Shown piece by piece: positions 10,156 through 19,180 of a stretch of 64,000 nucleotides of DNA (position 1 is its first letter; every line of letters starts with the position of its first letter). A program made the translations under genes and the position numbers. The DNA is from an uncultured Clostridia bacterium. Lineage in GTDB: Bacteria > Bacillota > Clostridia > Oscillospirales > Acutalibacteraceae. The stretch lies in NCBI GenBank assembly GCA_946531445.1, contig CAMNAP010000001.1, positions 1-64,000 on the forward strand, written 5' to 3'. The notes beneath the pieces were generated by a model that did no database searches, was not told the origin of the DNA, and saw only the letters and a list, made by a program, of their open reading frames with translations.

Positions 10156-11991
10156 ATGAAAAAAATGTCGTGTATTATTGCGCTGATACTGGCGTTTTGT
10201 TTGGTTGCGCCTTATTCTTCCTTTGCCGCGGATAAAAGCACTGATGTAACTGTAAACAATTCGGGCAGGCTTGAGAGAAACGGAAGCGCTATCAGCGGGC
10301 TTTACAACGACGTTTACTATTCAGACGGCGCAAGAGAGAGTAACCTTAACGCAATTATGAAAATAGGCGGCGATGAGTATTATCTTCGCCAGGGTAAGCC
10401 GTATACGGGCATTTACGGAAACCGTTTTTACAGCGGCGGCGTATGGTGCTCCTCGCTTAACGGAAGCTACAGCATTGACGGTGAGAAATACGAATTTGTC
10501 AAGGGCGAAATTGAAAAGGACGAAAGCACAGACAAGGCTGTTGATTTTACAAATAAGTTTAATTTTTACAGCGGTCCGATTGGCGGTTTCTACTATGAAA
10601 ACGGAAAGATAGCCTCGGATTTTACGGGCTTTAAGGTTTTCCGCAAGCACACCTATTATGTTGTTGACGGAAAGCTCTTCAACGGTTATTTTGACGGCTG
10701 TTATTACAAAAACGGAATTGCCGATTCAGGCTTTTCGGGGCTTCACGGCGTAAACGGTAAAAACTACTGCTTTATGGCAGGCTATTTCTTTACGGGAATA
10801 TTTGAAAGCATTTACTATGTGGGCGGACTCAGAAGCGACGTTTCCGGCTACAAGACTATTGATAACATAAGATATTTTCTTTCCGACGGTGCGCTTGCAA
10901 ACGGCGTATTTGACGGTGCGTTTTTCAAAAACGGTCTTGTTGACACAAGCGTTAACGGAAAGCTTCTTGTTGACGGGGAATACTACGATTTTATTAACGG
11001 AATCACCTCTGACGGTCTCCATGACGGAAGGTGGTACACAAACGGCACATTTGATAAGACTGCGCAGGGAATTAAGCTTTACGGCGGTCTGCCGCATTAT
11101 CTTAAGGACGGCGTGCTTTCATCGGGCGTTGCCGAATACAAGGGCAAGCTCAGATACTTTGAAAACGGTGAGCTCACATCGTTTACAGGCTGGAAAAATA
11201 TTGGCGAGGACAGATACTTTATTGAAAAGGGCGTTGCCAAAAGAGGCGTTGCCGAAATAGATTCTGTCAAGTATCTTTTTGACGCCGAGGGTAAGCTCTG
11301 TAAGGAGCGCGAGGCTCTGTTTGAAAACGTTGTTTACACGTCTGATGAAAACGGCGTTGCGTCTCTTGCACCTCAGATATTTATCCCTCAGCGCGGAAAT
11401 CCGCTTCCGTATCCTCATAAAACACGCCCCAACGCAACAATTTCCTCAAGCGGCTGCGGCGTATGCTCGGCGCTTATGATTATCCGAAATTCAACAACAT
11501 ATGACGTAACGCTTGAAGAGATGACGCAGAAAATGCTTGACTACGGCTGCAGAATAGAGTCGGGCTCAGATATGAAGAGAGCTTCCGAGCTTCTCTGGCA
11601 GGATTACGGTATTTCGTGCGAGATTACGGACGATAACGCAAAGCTCAGAGAGCATCTTAAGAAGGGTTATCTTGCCGTTGCAAACGTAGGTAAAATTCCG
11701 CTCTTCTCGTTTACGGGAGGCCACTTTATAGTTATCTGCGGAATTATTGACGACGATAACGTAATCATTTTTGACCCGAATACAAGAGAGGGCAAGTACG
11801 GAACGGGAATAAGAAAGGATATCCACTACAACAGCGAGAATAACGAGGTATACACTACGTTTGACGTTCTTCGTTCTGACTCGTGGTACGGCTGCTACTA
11901 TCTCTTTACGCCTACTAAGGATATTGCTCTCAGACGTTCGCAGAATACAGTAATTAACGACATTGACGTTATTAACACAGATAAGCAGTAA
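10156..11991 (+). CDS. Secreted C39-like cysteine peptidase with N-terminal tandem repeats
   Basis: Signal peptide MKKMSCIIALILAFCLVAPYSSFAA; repeated FDG.F(Y)KNG…G…G motifs; SSGCGVCSALMII and GGHFIVICGI…IFDPN catalytic motifs. Confidence 0.8.
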   Translation: MKKMSCIIALILAFCLVAPYSSFAADKSTDVTVNNSGRLERNGSAISGLYNDVYYSDGARESNLNAIMKIGGDEYYLRQGKPYTGIYGNRFYSGGVWCSSLNGSYSIDGEKYEFVKGEIEKDESTDKAVDFTNKFNFYSGPIGGFYYENGKIASDFTGFKVFRKHTYYVVDGKLFNGYFDGCYYKNGIADSGFSGLHGVNGKNYCFMAGYFFTGIFESIYYVGGLRSDVSGYKTIDNIRYFLSDGALANGVFDGAFFKNGLVDTSVNGKLLVDGEYYDFINGITSDGLHDGRWYTNGTFDKTAQGIKLYGGLPHYLKDGVLSSGVAEYKGKLRYFENGELTSFTGWKNIGEDRYFIEKGVAKRGVAEIDSVKYLFDAEGKLCKEREALFENVVYTSDENGVASLAPQIFIPQRGNPLPYPHKTRPNATISSSGCGVCSALMIIRNSTTYDVTLEEMTQKMLDYGCRIESGSDMKRASELLWQDYGISCEITDDNAKLREHLKKGYLAVANVGKIPLFSFTGGHFIVICGIIDDDNVIIFDPNTREGKYGTGIRKDIHYNSENNEVYTTFDVLRSDSWYGCYYLFTPTKDIALRRSQNTVINDIDVINTDKQ

Positions 11992-11998
11992 TAAAAAA

Positions 11999-12036
11999 GC
12001 TCAACCCACACGTAGCGTGTGGGTTGAGCCTTTTTA
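11999..12036 (+). terminator. Rho-independent terminator
   Basis: gctcaacccacacgtagcgtgtgggttgagc followed by cttttt. Confidence 0.9.
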
Positions 12037-12176
12037 AGGAGAGTATGAAAAATGAAAAAAATGTTATCCAAAGGGGATTGGGGGTTTTCCCCTTTGCTGA
12101 TTGAATAATACATTGCAAAGATTAAACGAATATTAAACGGCGTAAAAAATTTGAATTTTTCAAAAAAATATTTTTA

Positions 12177-12205
12177 TTGACTTATCTTTATATATAATAT
12201 ATAAT
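12177..12205 (+). promoter_or_regulatory. Sigma-A-type promoter for greA-lysS
   Basis: TTGACT (12177-12182), 17-nt spacer, TATAAT (12200-12205). Confidence 0.7.
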
Positions 12206-12249
12206 TAATTAGTTAAATTCTGTAAAAAATCTTAAAAGGAGTTTTTGAT

Positions 12250-12735
12250 ATGGCAACAAAGGTATTTAAAATGACAGCTGCCGGCAAGGCAGAGCTTGAG
12301 GCTGAGCTTGAACATCTTAAAAGCGTAGGCCGTGACGATATAGCTGAAAAGCTCAAGGTTGCGCGTTCATACGGCGACCTTAGTGAAAACAGCGAATATG
12401 ACGAAGCAAAATCAGAGCAGGCTAAAATTGAGGCGCGTATAGGCGAGCTTGAGTATCAGCTTGAGCATTCCGAAATTGTTGAGTCTCTTGATGACGATTC
12501 AATTTCTATGGGTGACACAGTTCAGGTTGTTCGCAAAAACGACAAGGCTAAGCTCACTTATAAAATTGTTGGCTATAACCAGTCAAATCCTGCAGAGGGT
12601 AAGATTTCTGACGAAAGCCCCGTGGGCAAGGCGCTTATGGGCGCAAAGAAGGGCGACACTGTTGTTGTTGAAGCGCCTGTAGGAAATATTGAATTCCAGA
12701 TTAAAAAGGTAACTAAAGGAAATACGGATAATTAA
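12250..12735 (+). CDS. greA: Transcription elongation factor GreA
   Basis: MT..GKAELEAELEHLK…RSYGDLSENSEYDEAKSEQ…GDTV; C-terminal SPVGKALMGAKKGDTVVVEAP. Confidence 0.95.
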   Translation: MATKVFKMTAAGKAELEAELEHLKSVGRDDIAEKLKVARSYGDLSENSEYDEAKSEQAKIEARIGELEYQLEHSEIVESLDDDSISMGDTVQVVRKNDKAKLTYKIVGYNQSNPAEGKISDESPVGKALMGAKKGDTVVVEAPVGNIEFQIKKVTKGNTDN

Positions 12736-12746
12736 GAGGTAACGCT

Positions 12747-14585
12747 ATGGCAGGAAGATTTGAAATAACAAAGAGGGGGGATGACTCCTTTGATTTCACC
12801 CTCTTTATAGATGATGCGGCTGTAGGTACATCTCCTGTTTTTGACAAGGAGGACGCCTGCAAAAGAGGCGTAAAGGCTGTTAAGAAGAACAGCAGAATGA
12901 AGGTTCAGAATACTCTTATCGGCGACGAGGAGAAAACGAACCCGAAATATCTTGTTGAAAAAGACGGCGACAAGGTTAAGTATACCCTTTTCTTGCAGAC
13001 GGGCGCGGTTGCTCTTGAGGGAAGCGCGGACACCGAGGAAGAGGTACTTGACATTATAACAAAAATCGGAAACAACGCAAACGCCGCTCAAATGAAAATG
13101 GCTGAGGTCGTTCTCTCTGAAAACGAGCAAAAGCAGATAAGAATTGACAAGCTCAAGGCGCTTCAGGACAGCGGGCGCGACCCGTTTGAAATTACTCTTG
13201 CCGAGCAGACTCATCACAGCGATGAAATAAAGGCAAACTTTGATGAGCTTGAAAACAAAGAGGTTGTTATCGCGGGAAGAATTATGACCTGGCGCGATAT
13301 GGGTAAGGCTAACTTCGTTGACATTCAGGACAGAAACGGAAGAATCCAGTCTTACGTTCGTATGAACGACGTCGGTGAGGAAACCTTTAAAGAATTCAAA
13401 ACCTGGGATATCGGCGATATAGTTGAAATCAAGGGCTTTGTATTCAAGACGAGAACGGGCGAAATCTCCGTTCACGCTCAGAAAATCAGACTCCTTTCAA
13501 AGTCTCTTCTTCCTCTTCCCGAAAAGTTCCACGGCTTAACCGATACAGACACAAGATACCGTAAGCGTTATCTTGATATGATAATGAATCCTGACGTTAA
13601 GGAGACGTTCATTAAGCGCTCAAAGATAATTACTTCAATCAGAAATTATCTTGACAATCTCGGCTTTATTGAGGTTGAAACGCCGATTCTCAACATTATT
13701 CCGGGCGGCGCTTCCGCACGTCCGTTCATAACTCACCACAACACGCTCGACCTTGATATGTATCTCCGTATTGCAACAGAGCTTTACCTCAAGAGACTTA
13801 TCGTAGGCGGAATGGAAAGAGTTTACGAAATCGGACGTAATTTCAGAAACGAGGGTATGGACGTTAAGCACAATCCCGAGTTTACCTGTATTGAGCTTTA
13901 TCAGGCGTTTACGGATTACCACGGAATGATGGACATTTCCGAGGCACTTATCAGAAACGCGGCTAACGAGGTTTGCGATGGTAATCTTCACATTACCTTT
14001 AACGGTACTGAGGTAGACCTTGAAAGTCCGTTCAGACGTCTTACAATGGTTGACGCCGTTAAGGAATACACAGGCATTGACTTTGCTGAGTTTATGAGCG
14101 ACAACAAAAAGGCTATTGAAATTGCTAAGGAAAAGGATATTGAAATAGAAAACGGTAAGGCAACGTGGGGCGACATTCTCAATTCCTTCTTTGAGGAATT
14201 TGTTGAGGACAATCTCACTCAGCCGACATTTATTATGGACTATCCCGTTGAGGTTTCTCCGCTTACAAAGAGAAAACCCGACTGCCCCGTGCTTACAGAG
14301 CGCTTTGAGCTCTTTATTATGGGCAGCGAGTACGGAAATGCTTATTCAGAGCTTAACGACCCGATTGACCAGATGGGACGTTTTGAGGCTCAGATGAAGC
14401 TCAGGGAAGCAGGTGACGACGAGGCTAATATGATTGATTACGATTTCGTTACTGCGCTTGAATACGGTATGCCTCCTACGGGCGGCCTCGGTATCGGCAT
14501 TGACAGACTTGTTATGCTTCTTACCGACAGCTATTCAATCAGAGACGTCCTGCTCTTCCCGACAATGAAACCGCTTGATAAATAA
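12747..14585 (+). CDS. lysS: Lysyl-tRNA synthetase (class II) with N-terminal tandem YegP/DUF1508-like domains
   Basis: Class II LysRS core (IRNYLDNLGFIEVETPILNIIPGGASARPFITHHNTLD; MPPTGGLGIGIDRLVMLLTDS); about 110-aa N-terminal extension read in one open frame with its own SD. Confidence 0.95.
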   Translation: MAGRFEITKRGDDSFDFTLFIDDAAVGTSPVFDKEDACKRGVKAVKKNSRMKVQNTLIGDEEKTNPKYLVEKDGDKVKYTLFLQTGAVALEGSADTEEEVLDIITKIGNNANAAQMKMAEVVLSENEQKQIRIDKLKALQDSGRDPFEITLAEQTHHSDEIKANFDELENKEVVIAGRIMTWRDMGKANFVDIQDRNGRIQSYVRMNDVGEETFKEFKTWDIGDIVEIKGFVFKTRTGEISVHAQKIRLLSKSLLPLPEKFHGLTDTDTRYRKRYLDMIMNPDVKETFIKRSKIITSIRNYLDNLGFIEVETPILNIIPGGASARPFITHHNTLDLDMYLRIATELYLKRLIVGGMERVYEIGRNFRNEGMDVKHNPEFTCIELYQAFTDYHGMMDISEALIRNAANEVCDGNLHITFNGTEVDLESPFRRLTMVDAVKEYTGIDFAEFMSDNKKAIEIAKEKDIEIENGKATWGDILNSFFEEFVEDNLTQPTFIMDYPVEVSPLTKRKPDCPVLTERFELFIMGSEYGNAYSELNDPIDQMGRFEAQMKLREAGDDEANMIDYDFVTALEYGMPPTGGLGIGIDRLVMLLTDSYSIRDVLLFPTMKPLDK

Positions 14586-14613
14586 TAATTGATTTTAACA
14601 GGGTTGATTATTT

Positions 14614-15273
14614 ATGAGTGAAAAAAAGAGAAAAAGAAAAAAGCACCGCGCGGTTATACCGTACATCACAACGCCGCTTATTTACCTTGCGGCTTCAATG
14701 ATAATCGTTGTTCCGATGTGCCTTGTAGCTCTTAACTATGCCGTAAATCTTGTGCATAAGGCTCAGCCGAGCTTCAGCTATTCAATTTCAGATATTGAGC
14801 TGAATTCAGACGGCTTTGTCCCGAGTGCGCAGAATTCGGGCACTGTAAAGCGCCCCGAGCTTAAAGTGGGCGACAAGGCGGCTCAGCTAAGCTGCGCTGA
14901 AACAGGGCTTTCGTGCGATGTGTTCTTCGGCAGAAACAGAGCGTCGTTCAGGCAGGGAGCAGGTATGAAAACAGACATTCTTCCCGGTGATACGGGAGTT
15001 TGCGAGCTTTACGGCTACCGCGCCGACACGTTCAAATCGCTTAAAAATTTAAAAATAGGGGACAAGCTTAAGCTTGAAACCTCGTGGGGTACATTCATTT
15101 ACAGCGTAAGCGATATAACGACGGCAACCGAGCCGCCCGCTGATACAATGAATCAGAGTCTGCTTCTTGTAACAGAGAGCGACGACACTGCTTTTTCGTA
15201 TTTGAACGACGAGAGTCTTTATGTTCTTGCCGACATTGAATCGGGCCCGCAGCTTGAGGAGGTGCAGAAATGA
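14614..15273 (+). CDS. Sortase-like membrane-anchored protein lacking recognisable catalytic residues
   Basis: N-terminal TM; GAGMKTDILPGDTGVCELYGYRADTFKSLKNLKIGDKLKLETSWGTFIYSV…QSLLLVTESDD resembles the sortase fold. Confidence 0.6.
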   Translation: MSEKKRKRKKHRAVIPYITTPLIYLAASMIIVVPMCLVALNYAVNLVHKAQPSFSYSISDIELNSDGFVPSAQNSGTVKRPELKVGDKAAQLSCAETGLSCDVFFGRNRASFRQGAGMKTDILPGDTGVCELYGYRADTFKSLKNLKIGDKLKLETSWGTFIYSVSDITTATEPPADTMNQSLLLVTESDDTAFSYLNDESLYVLADIESGPQLEEVQK

Positions 15274-16148
15274 GCAGTTCAAAACATCATCACACCTCTG
15301 ATACAAAAGCGCAGAAGTTTGCAAGAGGCTTTCTCGCCTTTGCGCTTGCGCTAAGCGTTTCGCTTCTCAGTCTTTTTTGCTGCATAAAATTTAACTTTGC
15401 GGCGCCTAAGACCATAGCGGGAATTTTTACGGACGAGGAGTATGTTGCCTCTTTCAGAGACGATGTGCTTGAATACTCCCACGATTTGTGCAGAGCGAAT
15501 ATGCTTCCCGAGGATACGCTTGATTCCGCGGTGAGCTATAAAAAGGTTCACTCAATAATAAACGCATATATTTCAGGTGCGCTCGGTACCTCTGAGGAGT
15601 TTACAAAAACCACCTATGAGGACAACGTTGAATCTTTAAAAAAGGATATTACAAAACAGATTAACGCCACTGTTCAGGCAAAGTCGCTTACGGTTGATAA
15701 AAAGCAGAAAAAGGGCGCCGAAAAGCTCAGCGACCTTGTTTGCGATTATCTTCTTGAAAAGCTTGAAATTGCTCATCTTGACGCGCTTGAAACCGTTATA
15801 AATATCGGCAGTATCGGCGGTACTGTGGGAATAGCGGCAACAGCTGTTGTATCGCTTGTGCTTGTTCTGATAATAATATCAATAGGCGAAAGAAGATACA
15901 GAGCGCTGAGGAGCGTTATTCACGGCGTAAACGCAGCGGGGCTTATAAATCTTGCGCTTATAATCGGGCTTGAAATTGTGAAGCACACAAAAACTCTTGT
16001 GCTTTATCCCGCTTATGTTGCAAGCGCATTTATGAACTATGTTAACCGATGCGAAGCCGTTGTCGGAGTATCGGCGGCGGTATTGTTTGCAACCGCGCTT
16101 GTGCTTATGGCAACGGTGTGGAAGCTTAACAGAGACAGTAAAAAATAG
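15270..16148 (+). CDS. Hypothetical membrane protein (about 4 TM)
   Basis: 292-aa ORF overlapping the previous stop by 4 nt. Confidence 0.75.
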   Translation: MSSSKHHHTSDTKAQKFARGFLAFALALSVSLLSLFCCIKFNFAAPKTIAGIFTDEEYVASFRDDVLEYSHDLCRANMLPEDTLDSAVSYKKVHSIINAYISGALGTSEEFTKTTYEDNVESLKKDITKQINATVQAKSLTVDKKQKKGAEKLSDLVCDYLLEKLEIAHLDALETVINIGSIGGTVGIAATAVVSLVLVLIIISIGERRYRALRSVIHGVNAAGLINLALIIGLEIVKHTKTLVLYPAYVASAFMNYVNRCEAVVGVSAAVLFATALVLMATVWKLNRDSKK

Positions 16149-16159
16149 AGGATTTGAAT

Positions 16160-17299
16160 ATGGCAGAAATAAACAGCGAAATTACTGAAGAGCTCTGCGA
16201 GGAAGCGCTTGAGCCCGTAGTAAAGGTTGAACACGTAACAATGAAATTCACCCTTAATAAGGAGAAGGTAGACAACCTTAAGGAATACTTTATCAGACTT
16301 GTAAAGGGTAAGCTTGAATACAACAATTTCATTGCGCTCAACGATGTTAATTTTGAGATATACAAGGGCGACCGTCTTGCGATATTAGGTCTTAACGGCG
16401 CAGGTAAGAGTACGCTTCTCAAAACTATTGTAGGAGTTTACAAGCCGACTGAGGGTACAATTATGAAGAAGGGCGTTATCGCTCCGCTTCTTGAGCTCGG
16501 CGCAGGCTTTGACCCCAACTATTCGGGCAGGGAAAATATCTATCTTTACGGCGCTATACTCGGCTATTCAAGAGAGTATATTGACAGTAAGATTGAAGAA
16601 ATTATTGATTTTTCGGAGCTCGGCCACTTCATTGAGGTGCCCGTTAAAAACTACTCCTCGGGTATGCGCTCTCGTCTCGGCTTTTCAATTGCAACGGCTG
16701 TAGAGCCTGACATTCTTATTCTTGACGAGGTGCTTTCGGTTGGTGACGCTAAGTTCAGAAAAAAGAGTCTTGCAAAAGTTAAGTCTATGTTTGACCACGG
16801 CGTTACTGTTCTTTTCGTATCTCACAGCATTGAACAGGTTAAGGCAATCTGTAATAAGGCAATTCTGCTTGAGCACGGTAAGATTATCGCACAGGGCGAT
16901 GTTGAATCCGTTGCGGCTGTGTACGAGGAAAAGACAACGAGAACAAAGACTCCTCAGGCGGTTGTAGTTCCGATTACGGAAAAAGAGAAAAAGGCCGAGA
17001 AAAAGGCTATGGCAGCCGCTAAAAAGGCTTTTGACAACTTCAAGGAGTATGAGGACGGCGTTGTTGCTGAAATCGCAAAGAGAGAACAGCAGGACAGAAG
17101 ATACACAATCTATCTTGAGCTCAAGGCTTCTTATCAGGACGATGAGATTTCAAAGGACGAATTCAAGGAAGAGGTTAAGAAGCTTCTTGATGCAGACCTC
17201 TCCGCCGCTGACTCACCTTACGGCGACGAGCACATAAGCCGTTTTGAAGCGCGTCTTAAAAAGACAAGCGAAGAGCAGGAAACTGCTGAAAAGAAATAA
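16160..17299 (+). CDS. ABC transporter ATP-binding protein, polysaccharide/teichoic acid export (TagH/RfbE-like)
   Basis: Walker A LGLNGAGKSTLLK, signature YSSGMRSRLGFSIA, Walker B ILILDEVLSVGD; long charged C-terminal extension. Confidence 0.88.
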   Translation: MAEINSEITEELCEEALEPVVKVEHVTMKFTLNKEKVDNLKEYFIRLVKGKLEYNNFIALNDVNFEIYKGDRLAILGLNGAGKSTLLKTIVGVYKPTEGTIMKKGVIAPLLELGAGFDPNYSGRENIYLYGAILGYSREYIDSKIEEIIDFSELGHFIEVPVKNYSSGMRSRLGFSIATAVEPDILILDEVLSVGDAKFRKKSLAKVKSMFDHGVTVLFVSHSIEQVKAICNKAILLEHGKIIAQGDVESVAAVYEEKTTRTKTPQAVVVPITEKEKKAEKKAMAAAKKAFDNFKEYEDGVVAEIAKREQQDRRYTIYLELKASYQDDEISKDEFKEEVKKLLDADLSAADSPYGDEHISRFEARLKKTSEEQETAEKK

Positions 17300-17310
17300 G
17301 TAAAATAATA

Positions 17311-17340
17311 AAACTCTGTACACTGTACAGAGTTTTTTGT
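17311..17340 (+). terminator. Terminator, possibly bidirectional
   Basis: aaactctgtacactgtacagagttttttgt hairpin between convergent genes. Confidence 0.85.
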
Positions 17341-17343
17341 TTT

Positions 17344-18087
17344 TTATTCTTCGTATTCGTCCTCGTTTTCCCAGTTGTGATAGATGTTCTGAACGTCGTC
17401 GTTTTCCTCAAACATCTCAATCATTTTGCTCATCTTTTTCATATCGTCTTCGCTTTCAAGACGAGTATAGGTTGAGGGAATATATGCGGCTTCAGAGGAA
17501 AGTATAGTGTAGCCCTTGCTCTCAAGCTCGTCGCGGATTGCGCCGAGGTCGTTTGTTTCGGTTCTTATTTCAAATATATCCTCTTCGTCTGTAAGGAAGT
17601 CCGAAGCGCCGGCCTCAAGCGCGTCCTCCATAAGCTGGTCCTCGTCAACATCCTCTTTTTCAATTATGATTACGCCCTGCTTTGCAAACATAAACGTAAC
17701 CGAGCCCGGGTTACCCATATTTCCGCCCGCCTTGTCAAAGTAGTGGCGAACCTCGCCAGCGGTACGGTTTCTGTTATCTGTAAGCGCTTCAACAACAACT
17801 GCAACTCCGCTCGGACCGTAGCCCTCGTAAACGATTTCTTCATAGTTTGTTGAGTCTGTATCGCCCGCAGCCTTCTTGAGCATACGTTCAATATTATCGT
17901 TAGGCACGTTATTCTGCTTAGCCTTTGCAATAACGTCGCGAAGCTTTGCGTTATTATTCGGGTCGGGACCGCCGTTTTTAACAGCAACGGCAAGCTCTCT
18001 TCCTATCTTTGTAAAAATTTTTGCTCTTGCCGCGTCGTTAGCGCCTTTCTTATGCTTAATTGTGCTCCATTTATTATGTCCGCTCAT
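17344..18087 (-). CDS. yebC: YebC/PmpR family transcriptional regulator
   Basis: MSGHNKWSTIKHKKGANDAARAKIFTKIGREL N-terminus. Confidence 0.95.
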   Translation of the reverse strand: MSGHNKWSTIKHKKGANDAARAKIFTKIGRELAVAVKNGGPDPNNNAKLRDVIAKAKQNNVPNDNIERMLKKAAGDTDSTNYEEIVYEGYGPSGVAVVVEALTDNRNRTAGEVRHYFDKAGGNMGNPGSVTFMFAKQGVIIIEKEDVDEDQLMEDALEAGASDFLTDEEDIFEIRTETNDLGAIRDELESKGYTILSSEAAYIPSTYTRLESEDDMKKMSKMIEMFEENDDVQNIYHNWENEDEYEE

Positions 18088-18282
18088 TTAATCAAGTCCT
18101 TCCGTTAAAACATTACAAAATATTCTATCACATTTAAAAGGGCGTTTCAAGAGTAAATTATGTATATATATTACTTATATTTATAAAATTACAATATAAT
18201 ATTGAAATTTGTTTATAATAATGTTAAAATACTATATGTGTAAATCTGCGTTTTTGCGACATACTATATTTGAGGTGTAGCT

Positions 18283-18993
18283 ATGTGTGAAAACGAAGAA
18301 GAAATTGTGAGTGAAAATGAAAAGAAAAGCGAAAGCGCTTTTGAGAGCGGCTCAATAACCGTAATGAAGGACGGTCATTTTATACACTGTCTTACAATTA
18401 TCGGTCAGGTTGAAGGGCATATCATTTTACCCTCTCACAATAAGACAACTAAATATGAGCATGTTATCCCTCAGCTTGTTGCAATTGAGGAGAGCAGGGA
18501 AATTGAGGGGCTGTTGATAATTCTCAACACAGTAGGCGGAGACGTTGAAGCGGGGCTCGCAATTGCTGAGCTGCTTTCAACTATGAAAACTCCTACGGCG
18601 TCGCTTGTTCTCGGCGGCGGTCATTCAATCGGCGTTCCGCTTGCAGTAAGCTGTAAAAAGAGCTTTATCGCCAAGAGCGCTACTATGACAGTTCACCCCG
18701 TAAGGATGAACGGAACTGTTCTCGGCGTTCCGCAGACAATGTCCTATTTTGAAAAAATGCAGGACAGAATTATCCGCTTTGTTGACAGTAATTCAAAAAT
18801 AAGTGCAGAGGACTTCAGAGCGCTTATGATGAAGACGGGCGAGCTGATAATGGATGTGGGAAGCGTGCTTGACGGCGAGGAGGCCGTCAGGTGCGGAATT
18901 ATTGACGAGCTCGGAGGCCTTTCTGACGCGCTTGATTTTCTTAATTCTCAGATTGGAGAGGGTAACAATGCTTTACACAGTGATGAATCTTGA
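18283..18993 (+). CDS. tepA: ClpP-family translocation-enhancing protein TepA-like
   Basis: [53 protein letters not shown]; located upstream of ylzJ and ftsK as in Bacillus. Confidence 0.85.
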   Translation: MCENEEEIVSENEKKSESAFESGSITVMKDGHFIHCLTIIGQVEGHIILPSHNKTTKYEHVIPQLVAIEESREIEGLLIILNTVGGDVEAGLAIAELLSTMKTPTASLVLGGGHSIGVPLAVSCKKSFIAKSATMTVHPVRMNGTVLGVPQTMSYFEKMQDRIIRFVDSNSKISAEDFRALMMKTGELIMDVGSVLDGEEAVRCGIIDELGGLSDALDFLNSQIGEGNNALHSDES

Positions 18994-19180
18994 TACGGTT
19001 TTTTATAACGGGATAAAAGAGCAGAATACCTCTGCCGTAATGTCAACTAATCCCTACGACTATATAAGGGCGGGGTATTATCTTGACAACGCCGTACTTT
19101 TCGGAGGAAGAAATAATGTCAATTATAAATGCGATTTTAAACGCTATTCTTCAGGCAATAGGCTGGCTGATGCCGATTAG
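18968..19180 (+). CDS. ylzJ: YlzJ-like family small protein
   Basis: [14 protein letters not shown]…[15 protein letters not shown] resembles YlzJ; overlaps tepA 3' end and the start of the next gene; start revised inside the 108-aa ORF. Confidence 0.65.
   Translation: MLYTVMNLDTVFYNGIKEQNTSAVMSTNPYDYIRAGYYLDNAVLFGGRNNVNYKCDFKRYSSGNRLADAD

Noticed and set aside
12732-13475. 247-aa minus-strand ORF
   Set aside because: Antisense to the lysS 5' region, no recognisable domain or SD
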